Shown: piece after piece, positions 24,573 through 33,791 of the stretch | Layout: each line of letters begins with the position of its first letter | Position numbering within the stretch: position 1 is the stretch's first letter | Source of the DNA: Anaeromicropila populeti | GTDB taxonomy: Bacteria > Bacillota > Clostridia > Lachnospirales > Lachnospiraceae | Direction: 5' to 3' | Assembly: GCF_900112775.1 (NCBI RefSeq) | Contig: NZ_FOYZ01000002.1 | Span: 1 to 64,000, forward strand | Length of the DNA stretch: 64,000 nucleotides | Notes under the pieces: model-generated | What the model was told of the DNA's origin: nothing | What the model saw: the letters and a program-made list of their open reading frames with translations, nothing else | Database searches by the model: none | Position numbers and translations under genes: made by a program

Positions 24573-26117
24573 ATGAAAATTAGAAATCGACTTGTTATGT
24601 CATTTGTAATTATTATTTCACTGCCACTTTTTTTGATAACCACTACGACAGGAGCAATCCTATATTATACAATGAGTTCTATACGGCATGATTACAACAT
24701 TGATACGGATAATTATATTGTATTAATGAATCCGGTTGTAGCTTTAAATGATGTAATTAAGGATATCTTTTGTGAAGTAAAGGATGATATCCTGTCAGAT
24801 CCTTCACTGCTAGATAATGTAGATTATGTAAGTACGGTCAATGAAGAATTGAAAAGCAGGCATTCCTTTATCGTAGTTAAAAAGGAGGAGGAGGCAGTAT
24901 ATATTGGAAACAGAGAAAAGTATAAGGAGGTTGAAACGATACTTCCGGGGTTTGGAAACTATACTGCTGATTCCGATGCAGGGCTGTATTCGGTAAATTT
25001 ACAGCCATATTTAATACGTAAATTTGATTTTTACTATACTGATAATAGCAAGGGTTGTTTATATATATTGACAGATGTAAACACATTATTGCCACAGGTG
25101 AAATCAAGCAGCGTTAAACTGCTGGTATCAATTATTATTGTTATTTGTCTTACTGCCTTAATACTGACGCTTTGGATTTACCGTGGAATGATACAGCCAT
25201 TGAATATTTTAAGAACTTCCATATACCGTATGAAAAATGGTGATTTTAATTTTGAAATTCAGGCAGAATCGGATGATGAAATTGGGATGCTGTGTGAGGA
25301 TTTTGATGAAATGAGAAAAAGAATCAAAATGCTTATGGAAGAGCGGCTTGCCAGTGAGGAAGAGATGCGGGTTTTGATTAGCAACATTTCCCACGATTTG
25401 AAAACACCTTTAACAGCTATACGGGGATATGCGGAAGGCATTATTGACGGGGTTGCAGATACCCCTGATAAAATGGAACGTTATGTAAAGACAATTTACA
25501 CAAAAACCAATGACATAACCCATTTAGTAGATGAGTTATCCTTTTATACAAAAATTGACTGTAACACTGTTCCGTATAATTTTGTGAAAGTGAATGTGGA
25601 ACAATATTTTAGCGATTGTATTAATGACTGGCAGCTGGATTTGGAAGTAAAAAATATAGCACTTAAGTATTTTAATTATGCACATCATGGGCTGGAAATG
25701 ATCGCAGACGTGGAGCAGCTGAAGAGAGTTATTAATAATATTATGGGAAATGCCGTAAAATATATTGATAAAGAGCAGGGTCAGATTAAAGTAATTATTA
25801 AGGAGACTGAAAATATGGTTTCAATTACTATATCTGATAATGGGAAAGGAATTGGAGAAAAAGACTTGACAAAAATTTTTGAAAGATTTTATCGGACAGA
25901 TGCCTCAAGGAACTCTTCAAAAGGAGGAAGCGGCTTGGGTTTAGCTATATCTAAGAAAATTATTATGGATCATGGCGGCATAATATGGGCTGAAAGTAAA
26001 GAAGGAGAAGGAACCAGTATTTCCTTTACGCTGAAGCAGGCAAGGGAGGAACAGGAAGATGAAAACTATACTGTACTTAACAAAACCAACCGGCGGATGG
26101 GTGATGTGAAATGGTAG
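24573..26117 (+). CDS. HAMP-domain sensor histidine kinase
   Basis: 514 residues. Two membrane helices (about residues 6-32 and 183-203) flank an extracellular sensor region of about 150 residues, followed by HAMP (EIQAESDDEIGMLCEDFDEM). The phospho-acceptor box is ISNISHDLKTPLTAIRGYAE (His about 274). The ATPase domain shows the N box NNIMGNAVKYI, SDNGKGIGEKDL and GGSGLGLAISKKI. It pairs with the response regulator that follows and, by context, with envelope-stress proteins. A TTG at 24561 is an alternative start but sits only 2 bp from AGGAGGG; the ATG at 24573 is slightly far. Confidence 0.88.
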   Translation: MKIRNRLVMSFVIIISLPLFLITTTTGAILYYTMSSIRHDYNIDTDNYIVLMNPVVALNDVIKDIFCEVKDDILSDPSLLDNVDYVSTVNEELKSRHSFIVVKKEEEAVYIGNREKYKEVETILPGFGNYTADSDAGLYSVNLQPYLIRKFDFYYTDNSKGCLYILTDVNTLLPQVKSSSVKLLVSIIIVICLTALILTLWIYRGMIQPLNILRTSIYRMKNGDFNFEIQAESDDEIGMLCEDFDEMRKRIKMLMEERLASEEEMRVLISNISHDLKTPLTAIRGYAEGIIDGVADTPDKMERYVKTIYTKTNDITHLVDELSFYTKIDCNTVPYNFVKVNVEQYFSDCINDWQLDLEVKNIALKYFNYAHHGLEMIADVEQLKRVINNIMGNAVKYIDKEQGQIKVIIKETENMVSITISDNGKGIGEKDLTKIFERFYRTDASRNSSKGGSGLGLAISKKIIMDHGGIIWAESKEGEGTSISFTLKQAREEQEDENYTVLNKTNRRMGDVKW

Positions 26118-26131
26118 AAAGGGAGAAAAAG

Positions 26132-26821
26132 ATGAGCAAAATTTTAATTATTGAAGATGAGTTAGCAATAGCGGAGCTAGAGAAAGACTATCTAGAGCTA
26201 AGTGGATTTGAAGTTTCAATTGAAGTGACAGGAGATGCCGGACTAGAGAAGGCACTGAAGGAGGAATGTGATTTAATTGTATTAGATTTAATGCTTCCTA
26301 ATGTAGATGGATTTGAAATATGTAAAAAAATTCGTGAGGTAAAGAATATTCCGGTAATTATGGTTTCTGCAAAGAAAGATGATATTGATAAAATCAGAGG
26401 ACTGGGACTGGGAGCAGATGATTATATGACTAAACCATTTAGTCCAAGCGAGCTTGTGGCAAGAGTAAAGGCACACCTGGCACGTTACGAAAGATTAATT
26501 GGTTCTAATGTGAAGCAAAACGATAGTATTGAGATTAGAGGAATTAAAATTGATAAGACAGATCGAAGGGTATATATCAATGAGGAAGAAAAGATTTTTA
26601 CAACAAAAGAGTTTGATTTACTTACATTTTTAGCAGAAAATCCCAATAGAGTTTTTACCAAAGAAGAGTTGTTTAAAAATATATGGGATATGGAATCCGT
26701 CGGAGATATTGCAACAGTAACTGTCCATATCAAAAAAATACGTGAAAAAATTGAAGTGAATACAGCAAAGCCGCAATATATAGAAACGATTTGGGGAGTA
26801 GGGTACCGATTTAAAGTATAA
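26132..26821 (+). CDS. OmpR/PhoB-family response regulator
   Basis: 229 residues. Receiver domain with the acidic pocket EDE, phospho-acceptor Asp in IVLDLMLPNVDG (about residue 52), and KPF (about 101). The C-terminal winged helix ends TVHIKKIREKIE...YIETIWGVGYRFKV. The ATG at 26132 follows AAAGGGAG; an upstream ATG overlapping the kinase end has no site. Direct repeats upstream of the next gene are a likely target. Confidence 0.92.
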   Translation: MSKILIIEDELAIAELEKDYLELSGFEVSIEVTGDAGLEKALKEECDLIVLDLMLPNVDGFEICKKIREVKNIPVIMVSAKKDDIDKIRGLGLGADDYMTKPFSPSELVARVKAHLARYERLIGSNVKQNDSIEIRGIKIDKTDRRVYINEEEKIFTTKEFDLLTFLAENPNRVFTKEELFKNIWDMESVGDIATVTVHIKKIREKIEVNTAKPQYIETIWGVGYRFKV

Positions 26822-26890
26822 CTATTACATTTTTCATGGTATGGAGAATAAAATGTTACAAATACAATCTGGATTATATGACAAATGTAA

Positions 26891-26920
26891 CTTGTGAGAT
26901 TATCCTCATTCTTGTAAGAT
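26891..26920 (+). promoter_or_regulatory. Direct repeat, candidate response-regulator operator
   Basis: CTTGTGAGAT (26891-26900) and CTTGTAAGAT (26911-26920) differ by one base and lie 20 bp apart, two helical turns, about 55 bp before the LiaF-like gene. This spacing fits a dimeric OmpR-type regulator. Function is inferred. Confidence 0.45.
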
Positions 26921-26973
26921 AAGAGTACAGTAAAGAGATGATACTTGCAATCAAAAAAACAGGAGGTTATAGT

Positions 26974-27657
26974 ATGAGGAATAAATCATCAAGTATTATA
27001 TGGGGGGTATTGTTTATTGCAGTAGGCCTTGGATTTGTAGGAGAAGTATATGATCTTTGGTCTTTTAACATGCTTTTTTCAGGCTGGTGGACACTTTTTA
27101 TTATTATACCAAGCATAGCCAGCATTATTCAAAAAGGACCGAAGGCATTTACAATTAGTGCATTAATTGTAGGAATTTTAATTTTACTTTCCAGTCTGAA
27201 GATTATTGATGAAGACACAGTGGAAAAGTTAATTGTTCCAGTTATTTTCATTGCAATTGGTGCTAATCTGCTGCTGAAAAGCGTAGTGGGTCCATCACAA
27301 AAGCGCATTAAAGAACTGGAAAGCGGAGATGCACTAGAGTATACAGCAACATTTTCTGGTCAGAACATTATTTATCAGGACAATGAAGTATTCAGAGGTG
27401 CAGAGATTAATAGCGTTTTCGGAGGAATAAAACTGGATTTAAGAAATGCTATTATTAATGAGGATGTTGTAATTGAATGTAATGCTATTTTTGGAGGAGC
27501 TGATATTTATCTTCCTAATGACGTAATTGTAAAAGTGGCTAGTACCTGCATATTTGGCGGGGTGGGAAATAAAAAAATAAATAGTGTAAATGTACCAGGG
27601 GCACCAACAATTTATATTAATGGAATTTGTTTATTCGGGGGGGTTGATATTAAATGA
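26974..27657 (+). CDS. LiaF-like membrane protein
   Basis: 227 residues. Three to four hydrophobic helices in the first 110 residues (IIWGVLFIAVGLGFVGEVYD, WWTLFIIIPSIASII, TISALIVGILILLSSLK, LIVPVIFIAIGANLLL). The soluble C-terminus has repeated short beta motifs (INSVFGGIKLDLR, CNAIFGGADIYLP, TCIFGGVGNKK, CLFGGVDIK), the pattern of LiaF/DUF2154 proteins that act in cell-wall-stress signalling. AACAGGAGG precedes the ATG. The next gene overlaps its stop (ATGA), so the two are coupled. Confidence 0.82.
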   Translation: MRNKSSSIIWGVLFIAVGLGFVGEVYDLWSFNMLFSGWWTLFIIIPSIASIIQKGPKAFTISALIVGILILLSSLKIIDEDTVEKLIVPVIFIAIGANLLLKSVVGPSQKRIKELESGDALEYTATFSGQNIIYQDNEVFRGAEINSVFGGIKLDLRNAIINEDVVIECNAIFGGADIYLPNDVIVKVASTCIFGGVGNKKINSVNVPGAPTIYINGICLFGGVDIK

Positions 27658-28541
27658 ATGGAGCGCAGAAAGTAATTAAATATTGTGCTATGGCATTTGG
27701 AATTTTTCTTGCTATTACCATTATAGGTGCAATTGTTTCAGCAATAGCAGGTGCATTTGGAGCTTTTTCCTTTTTTAAGAATGTAAAAATTCATCATAGC
27801 AGCAGTGATAATTATTCGGTGGAGAGTACCAATGAAGATGGCGTCCGAAGCTATGTTTTTGATGGTATAGAGGATATAAGGATTGAAGGCGGCGTATATA
27901 AACTGGTAGTAAAAGAAGGACCTGAATTAAAGGTAGTAATGGATAATGTTTCTGATGATTACGGGGCAAAACAGTCAGGTGATGAGCTTGTTATCTATTC
28001 AGAGGAAGATACATGGTTTTTTAATATTCATTTTAATATGGATAAGGAAGATACTAAGGGAACTATTTACTTATATCTTCCAGACGATTTTAAAGCCAAC
28101 AAATTTGATTTGACAATTGGAGTGGGAACAGTTCAATTAAGTGATTTACGTGCTGACACTATTGATATTGAATGTGGCGTTGGAAATCTGACCGTTGAAA
28201 ATATTATAGGGGAAAAGGTTGATATCCAAGGCGGTGTAGGACAGCTAAAGTTTAAAGATGTAAATTTTTCAGATGCAGATATTGAAGGCGGAGTGGGCAG
28301 TATTGATTTTTCAGGAAAATTATCCGGAAAATCAGTTGTATCATCAGGCATGGGTTCAGTTGAACTTAGCATCGAAGGTGAAAAGGATGATTATGAAATA
28401 GAAGTAGAATCAGGTCTTGGCGCTATTCATATTGATGGTGAAAAATGCGGAGATGTTCATCTAGATAGTTCATCATCAAAGCATAAGCTGGAAGTTGATG
28501 GTGGAGTAGGATCCATTAACATTGATTTCTCGGAGGATTAA
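27654..28541 (+). CDS. DUF4097-type beta-solenoid membrane-anchored protein
   Basis: 295 residues with one N-terminal membrane helix (about 12-38) and a glycine-periodic beta-helix-like domain. Recurring turns are GIEDIRIEGGVYKLVV, FDLTIGVGTVQLSDL, IECGVGNLTVENI, IQGGVGQLKFKDV, IEGGVGSIDFSGK and VDGGVGSINIDF. DUF4097 proteins of this kind accompany LiaF-like and two-component genes and probably act outside the membrane. It ends 1 bp before the convergent YtvI-like gene. Confidence 0.8.
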   Translation: MNGAQKVIKYCAMAFGIFLAITIIGAIVSAIAGAFGAFSFFKNVKIHHSSSDNYSVESTNEDGVRSYVFDGIEDIRIEGGVYKLVVKEGPELKVVMDNVSDDYGAKQSGDELVIYSEEDTWFFNIHFNMDKEDTKGTIYLYLPDDFKANKFDLTIGVGTVQLSDLRADTIDIECGVGNLTVENIIGEKVDIQGGVGQLKFKDVNFSDADIEGGVGSIDFSGKLSGKSVVSSGMGSVELSIEGEKDDYEIEVESGLGAIHIDGEKCGDVHLDSSSSKHKLEVDGGVGSINIDFSED

Positions 28542-28542
28542 T

Positions 28543-29592
28543 TTAAATATTTAGTTTATTTTTATAGGCTCTATAAAGGGTTTGTATTAACAGGAGTGAA
28601 AGAGGTCCCAATATCACTCCTGTTAATCCGTATAATTTTAATCCAATGTAAATAGACATTAGGGTGTAAATAGGGAGGAAACCAAGGGAGTTTCCAATTA
28701 AGCGTGGTTCAAGAAACTGTCGTGTGATCTGACAGCAAAGGTATGTTGTCATTAGTATAGCGGCACTAAAGTAATTTTGAGAGATTACTTTAAATATTGC
28801 CCAGGGAACTAAAATGGTTCCACTTCCAATTAGGGGAAGTGCATCTAATATACCAATTATAACGCCAAACAGAAGAGGGTAAGAACTTTTGGAAAGATAA
28901 ATACCTAGGGTGCAGATGGCAGAAATAATAAGGGTAATGATGCCCTGCATTTTCAAATATTTTAATCCAGATTCAGATAACGTAACGGCTAAGTTATGAA
29001 TGTCTGGGTAGAAACAGGATTTCATACATTTTTCTTTTAATTCTGTCATATCTAGAGCAATTAATATTGCGCTCACTAAAATAATAAAAAGAAGAGTAAA
29101 AAATTTCATAAAGCTGATTATGATAGTGACAGTGCGCAGGGTAAGACTTGGAAGCCACTGTTTTTTTGCACTATCCATTACCCCATCAAGGCTGCAATCT
29201 AAAAAATTTTGTGTGCAGCCGTCTGCAAAATGAAACAGGTCATCACAAATACAACTGAAATGGGATAAGGCGCTAGTAAAATAATGCCTGTAAACAGGAA
29301 GATTTTTTAGGAGCTGACAGCATTGGGACAGTAAGGTAGTTATAAAAAAGTACATAAGAATTCCTATGATAATGAGAAATAGAAATACAGTAATCAGGCT
29401 GCCTAATCCCATCGGTATGCGAAAGCGTTCATGCAAAAAGAAAACAATAGGGGAAAGAAGTTTGGCGATACAGTAAGCTAAAACAAATGGCCAGACATAA
29501 GGAAGTATGTAAAACATACTAAAAATAACAAAAACGCTAATTGCCACAATGAAAACCAGTAATTTCATTTTAGGTGTTATCTTTTCAATCAT
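28543..29592 (-). CDS. ytvI: YtvI-like AI-2E family membrane protein
   Basis: 349 residues, seven to eight membrane helices in the AI-2E/UPF0118 pattern: paired helices at the start (LLVFIVAISVFVIFSMFYIL), a soluble middle (residues about 85-150), then GIITLIISAICTLGIYL, IIGILDALPLIGSGTILVPW and the C-terminal RLIGNSLGFLPIYTLMSIYI. In Bacillus the sporulation member is YtvI. The sporulation link is by family resemblance only. GGAGGTATTC precedes the ATG. Confidence 0.75.
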   Translation of the reverse strand: MIEKITPKMKLLVFIVAISVFVIFSMFYILPYVWPFVLAYCIAKLLSPIVFFLHERFRIPMGLGSLITVFLFLIIIGILMYFFITTLLSQCCQLLKNLPVYRHYFTSALSHFSCICDDLFHFADGCTQNFLDCSLDGVMDSAKKQWLPSLTLRTVTIIISFMKFFTLLFIILVSAILIALDMTELKEKCMKSCFYPDIHNLAVTLSESGLKYLKMQGIITLIISAICTLGIYLSKSSYPLLFGVIIGILDALPLIGSGTILVPWAIFKVISQNYFSAAILMTTYLCCQITRQFLEPRLIGNSLGFLPIYTLMSIYIGLKLYGLTGVILGPLSLLLIQTLYRAYKNKLNI

Positions 29593-29641
29593 ATGAATAC
29601 CTCCATTACATTTTCTTTAGTGTTTGTAATGGAGGTAGTTA

Positions 29642-30352
29642 TCATTCTAATTTAAACAGCTCAAATAAATCAAGTTTAGGAATAATTTGATAACCCAGTA
29701 TTTTTTTTGTTTTTGGGTGCTGGAGGGTTAAGGAAAAGGAAAATAAACCAAGCTGGGTATTTTCTTTTGCTGTTTGAAATAAAGGGTTATATTTTTTGTC
29801 ACCATATAATCCTGAATGGTGATGGGCCATTTGTACACGAATTTGGTGATGGCGTCCTGTAAGCAAATTAATTTCTGCCAAACTTAATATAGTATCTTGA
29901 TAGGTTACTACATCCAGAACCCGATACAATAGTTCAGATTTTTTTCCCTTGGAATCTGTTTGGGCAGTAAGAAAAGAAGTATTTGTTTTTTTATCTTGAA
30001 CCAGATAATCGGTCAGCAGTGAGGCAGGTTTGCCAAGCAATGGACTTAAGTCTTCTGTAATTACAGCGTAATAGTACTTCTTAATTGTTTTTTCCTGAAC
30101 CTGTCGGCTTAAATCTTTTGCCGAGGCTGGCGTTTTTGCAAAAACCATTACTCCGCCAACTGGCTGATCAAGACGGTGAATTAATCCTAAATAAGGTTCG
30201 ATGTCATTTTTAAGGGGCTGGTTTTCTTTCAAATAATTTTTTAAAATGCTTACCATGTCTTTTGTATAAAGATTCTTACTTTCAGTTGGAACACCAGCTG
30301 GTTTTTCACATACTATAATATCTGCATCTTCAAATATAATATTTATTTTCAT
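29642..30352 (-). CDS. RluA-family pseudouridine synthase
   Basis: 236 residues. It converts uridine to pseudouridine in rRNA or tRNA; the target is unknown. The catalytic motif is GLIHRLDQPVGGVMVFAKT, with Asp at about residue 66, where RluA members usually have HRLDxxTSG. Other family blocks are ITEDLSP, INLLTGRHHQIRVQMAHH and GLYGDKKY. There is no N-terminal S4 domain, giving a short form. AGGAG precedes the ATG. Confidence 0.88.
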   Translation of the reverse strand: MKINIIFEDADIIVCEKPAGVPTESKNLYTKDMVSILKNYLKENQPLKNDIEPYLGLIHRLDQPVGGVMVFAKTPASAKDLSRQVQEKTIKKYYYAVITEDLSPLLGKPASLLTDYLVQDKKTNTSFLTAQTDSKGKKSELLYRVLDVVTYQDTILSLAEINLLTGRHHQIRVQMAHHHSGLYGDKKYNPLFQTAKENTQLGLFSFSLTLQHPKTKKILGYQIIPKLDLFELFKLE

Positions 30353-30433
30353 ATCGTTCTCCTGATTTTTTTATTCACTTTAGTATGGCACATTATAAAA
30401 TAACCGTAAAGATATTTATTATAAAAATATTGC

Positions 30434-30462
30434 TTGACAATTATAGGTTTTCCACTTAAAAT
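30434..30462 (+). promoter_or_regulatory. proS promoter
   Basis: TTGACA (30434-30439), 17 bp, TAAAAT (30457-30462), immediately before the T-box leader. Confidence 0.75.
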
Positions 30463-30474
30463 TTTTATATAATT

Positions 30475-30765
30475 TAATTAGAGAAGTGGCAAAGAAAAGG
30501 GATAGTATATTATGAAATTATGCAGAGAGGGAATCAGATGGTGTGAGATTTCTATAAGGAAATAATAGAACCTGCCTTGGAGCTCTATATGAAAGTATAG
30601 CGTATATCTGGCGTTAACGGATTCGATAGTCGCAATGTATTTGCTGCTGTTCAGAGTGGAACTGTTACTTGCAGAGAGCAGTTAATCAGGGTGGTACCGC
30701 CGAAGTCTTTCGGTCCCTTAGGGGATATGTGAGGCTTATTTTTTTGCACTTTTTTAGAAAATATA
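30475..30765 (+). ncRNA. T-box leader controlling proS
   Basis: The T-box sequence AGGGTGGTACCGC lies at 30688-30700, followed by the pairing strand CGGTCCCTT and, 27 bp later, a T run that marks the terminator. Stem I features include GAGAGGGAATCAGATGGTG and a loop ending TAGAACCTGCC. A CCT (Pro) triplet at 30571-30573 is a candidate specifier, in keeping with the downstream gene. Uncharged tRNA binding should favour antitermination. Confidence 0.9.
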
Positions 30766-30787
30766 ATGTAGTAAAAGGAGTGTTATT

Positions 30788-32224
30788 ATGGCTAAGGATA
30801 AAAAACTTGTGGAAGCCATTACTTCCATGGAAGAGGATTTTGCACAATGGTATACAGATGTAGTAAAAAAAGCCGAGTTAATTGACTATTCCAGTGTCAG
30901 AGGCTGTATGATTTTAAGACCAAATGGATATGCAATATGGGAAAATATTCAAAAGGAATTGGATCGAAGATTTAAGGAAACAGGCGTAGAAAATGTGTAT
31001 ATGCCAATGTTTATCCCAGAAAGCCTTTTGCAGAAGGAAAAGGATCATGTAGAAGGTTTTGCGCCAGAAGTGGCATGGGTTACACATGGAGGGTTAGAAC
31101 CTTTGCAGGAAAGACTTTGTGTAAGGCCTACATCAGAAACTTTATTTTGTGATTTGTATGCTAATATTGTACAGTCTTATCGTGATCTTCCAAAGTTATA
31201 TAACCAGTGGTGTTCTGTAGTTCGCTGGGAAAAGACAACCAGACCTTTCTTGCGTTCTATGGAGTTTTTGTGGCAGGAAGGTCATACTGCCCATGCCACA
31301 GCGGAAGAAGCAGAGGAAAGAACAGTTCAGATGTTAAATGTATATGCTGATTTTTGTGAACAGGTTCTGGCTATTCCTATGATTAAGGGCAGAAAGACAG
31401 ACAAAGAGAAATTTGCAGGAGCACATGCTACCTATACCATTGAGGCACTGATGCACGATGGAAAGGCATTGCAGTCAGGCACAAGCCATAACTTTGGAGA
31501 TGGTTTTGCTCAGGCATTTGGTATTCAGTACACAGATAAGGAAAATAAACTTTCTTATGTACACCAGACTTCTTGGGGAATGTCTACCCGTATTATTGGT
31601 GCTGTTATTATGGTTCATGGAGATGATTCTGGGTTAGTACTTCCACCTAGAATTGCTCCTGTTCAGGTTATGGTTATTCCGATTGCACAGCATAAGGAAG
31701 GGGTATTAGAGAAAGCAAGAGAGGTAGCTGCCAAATTGACCGCTGATTTCAGGGTTAAGGTGGATGACTCAGATAAGAGCCCAGGGTGGAAGTTTAGTGA
31801 ACAGGAAATGCGTGGTATTCCAGTTCGTATTGAACTGGGACCAAAAGATATTGAGGCAAATCAGGCAGTTATTGTTCGGCGTGATACTAGAGAAAAAATT
31901 GTAGTTTCATTAGATGAAATTGAAACTGAGCTGGCGAAGGTTTTAGATACTATGCAGGCTGAAATGCTGGAACGTGCAAGAACTCATCGTGATAATCACA
32001 CGTATACAGCAGCAAATTATGATGAGTTTAAGGATATTGTTGCAAATAAACCTGGTTTTGTAAAGGCTATGTGGTGTGGTGATTTGGAATGTGAAATGAA
32101 GATTAAGGAAGATACCACTGCAACATCCCGGTGTATGCCATTTGAACAGGAAGAGATTTCTGGAACATGTGTATGCTGCGGAAAGCCAGCCAAAACAATG
32201 GTTTATTGGGGTAAAGCATACTAA
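30788..32224 (+). CDS. proS: Prolyl-tRNA synthetase, short eukaryote/archaeal-like type
   Basis: 478 residues, the length of the form without the bacterial editing insertion. Class II motifs are visible: motif 2 in [20 protein letters not shown], the QEGHTAH segment, and the class II motif 3 region [17 protein letters not shown]. The anticodon-binding domain follows ([16 protein letters not shown]). The C-terminal zinc-like domain keeps [20 protein letters not shown]. It charges tRNA-Pro. AAAGGAG precedes the ATG. It is controlled by the T-box leader. Confidence 0.95.
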   Translation: MAKDKKLVEAITSMEEDFAQWYTDVVKKAELIDYSSVRGCMILRPNGYAIWENIQKELDRRFKETGVENVYMPMFIPESLLQKEKDHVEGFAPEVAWVTHGGLEPLQERLCVRPTSETLFCDLYANIVQSYRDLPKLYNQWCSVVRWEKTTRPFLRSMEFLWQEGHTAHATAEEAEERTVQMLNVYADFCEQVLAIPMIKGRKTDKEKFAGAHATYTIEALMHDGKALQSGTSHNFGDGFAQAFGIQYTDKENKLSYVHQTSWGMSTRIIGAVIMVHGDDSGLVLPPRIAPVQVMVIPIAQHKEGVLEKAREVAAKLTADFRVKVDDSDKSPGWKFSEQEMRGIPVRIELGPKDIEANQAVIVRRDTREKIVVSLDEIETELAKVLDTMQAEMLERARTHRDNHTYTAANYDEFKDIVANKPGFVKAMWCGDLECEMKIKEDTTATSRCMPFEQEEISGTCVCCGKPAKTMVYWGKAY

Positions 32225-32230
32225 AAATAG

Positions 32231-32266
32231 AAAGCGGATCTCATTAGATAGAGGTTCGCTTTTTAT
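32231..32266 (+). terminator. Terminator after proS
   Basis: AAAGCG...TCTC pairs with GAG...CGCTTT with a small internal mismatch, then TTTTATTTT. Confidence 0.75.
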
Positions 32267-32395
32267 TTTGGGTAACATTATAGAAATACAGGTAAAATCA
32301 TTTTTGTAATTATGAAAGAAAGGTCTATGGATTGCATAAAAGTTAAAAAAGAGGTATTATAAAAAAATAGTAATTCATAGAAAGGGGTATTTAGT

Positions 32396-33751
32396 GTGTA
32401 TTGTCAGATGAAAAGTGGAAAAATAATAATAACAATCTTAATAATTGCAATTTTAGCCGTTGCATTGCCAAGCCAGACAGTGGGAGTGAAGGCGGCTTCT
32501 GAGGTAAAACAGTATGGGATTTTAATCGGAAATCAAAAAGGCAGCTATATGTATTATGATTTAAATGGAGTAACGGGTACCCAGAGAATAGAGGTTTCAA
32601 AAAATGGAACAGTGATGATTCCATTAAAAAAGATTTGTTCCTATATGCCCGATTTGTCCTATGAGTTTAGTTATGAGACTAAAAAGGCAACTATAACAAA
32701 TAAAAAAACAGATAAGAAAATTGTATTAACAGAGAACAGCTTATATGCATATACTTATGCAGGTAAATCATCAGCAGGTAAAAAGGTTAAGTTAGGAGCA
32801 AAGATGTATTTATCTCCAGACAGTAATGCAGCAATGGCAGATAAAAAAGTTTTTCAGTACATTTTTAAAACAACAAAAGGATACCGATATTATAGTAATG
32901 GTACATCTTCAGGAGCAAAAAAAATTCTTGCAGCGAAGTATGATAAGGAAGACATTGGTGGACTAATTATTTATAATCCTTATAAGTCAGTTACAAAGCT
33001 TCCTGCTGCAACCGTGGTAAGTTATTATAGTGACAAAGCAGCGTCTAATACGGTAAAGGTAACAATACCCGAAGGATATTCAGTGGCTCAGACAGCGGTA
33101 TTATTAGTAAAAAAAGGAGTGTGCCAGTCTACCCAAGCGGTTTTAAATGCGTGTAATCAGGTGGATACTACAAAATACTGGTTTTTCGAGGGTATGACTC
33201 CGTCAGAAGAAAGATGTTTTTTATTGGAAGGATATTTGTATCCAAGTACCTATGAATTTTACAAAAACAGCAATCCAGGGGATGTGGTATCTAAGATTCT
33301 TAAAAATACAGAAAATATGCTGACCAAGGAACAACAAACGAGAGCAGATGAATTAGGATATTCACTTGATGAGGTGCTTACTATGGCATCTATTATTGAA
33401 AAAGAAATAGCAATTTCCAGTGAACGTACAAAGGTTTCTTCTATTCTTCATAACCGGTTAAAAAGTGGTATGAAAATTCAATGTGATGCAACAATATATT
33501 ATGTGGAGAAATATATAAAACCATACATTAGTGGAGATATTGACCGCTACAGCAAGTACTATAATACTTATAAATGTAGTGGACTGCCTGCTGGCCCGAT
33601 TTGTAGTCCAGGAAGAGAAGCAATTCAGGCTGCGTTGTATCCAGAAGAAAATGAGTATTTGTATTTTTGCTCTGACAAGAACGGAAATTATTATTACGCA
33701 AGTACTTATCAGGAGCATCTAGAAAATATGAATAATCTTATAGAAGGATAA
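32396..33751 (+). CDS. MltG-like endolytic transglycosylase
   Basis: 451 residues. A signal peptide or anchor (about 10-35, ending GVKAAS) is followed by a domain resembling a copper-amine-oxidase-like stalk (about 40-150: TVMIPLKKICSYMPDLSYEF). The YceG/MltG domain starts near 220 (VTIPEGYSVAQTAVLLVKKG). It has FLLEGYLYPSTYEFYKN, the catalytic Glu in MASIIEKEI, VSSILHNRLKSGMKIQCD and CSGLPAGPICSPG. MltG cuts nascent glycan strands. The GTG start at 32396 is 8 bp from AAAGGGG; an ATG at 32408 is possible. Confidence 0.85.
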   Translation: MYCQMKSGKIIITILIIAILAVALPSQTVGVKAASEVKQYGILIGNQKGSYMYYDLNGVTGTQRIEVSKNGTVMIPLKKICSYMPDLSYEFSYETKKATITNKKTDKKIVLTENSLYAYTYAGKSSAGKKVKLGAKMYLSPDSNAAMADKKVFQYIFKTTKGYRYYSNGTSSGAKKILAAKYDKEDIGGLIIYNPYKSVTKLPAATVVSYYSDKAASNTVKVTIPEGYSVAQTAVLLVKKGVCQSTQAVLNACNQVDTTKYWFFEGMTPSEERCFLLEGYLYPSTYEFYKNSNPGDVVSKILKNTENMLTKEQQTRADELGYSLDEVLTMASIIEKEIAISSERTKVSSILHNRLKSGMKIQCDATIYYVEKYIKPYISGDIDRYSKYYNTYKCSGLPAGPICSPGREAIQAALYPEENEYLYFCSDKNGNYYYASTYQEHLENMNNLIEG

Positions 33752-33791
33752 GGCTAAAAAAGTGATATAGTCAGCGTGAAGGGAGAATTAT

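Noticed and set aside
30669-30863. Open frame across the T-box and the start of proS
   Set aside because: It overlaps the T-box RNA and the first proS codons in another frame; the RNA structure explains the sequence.
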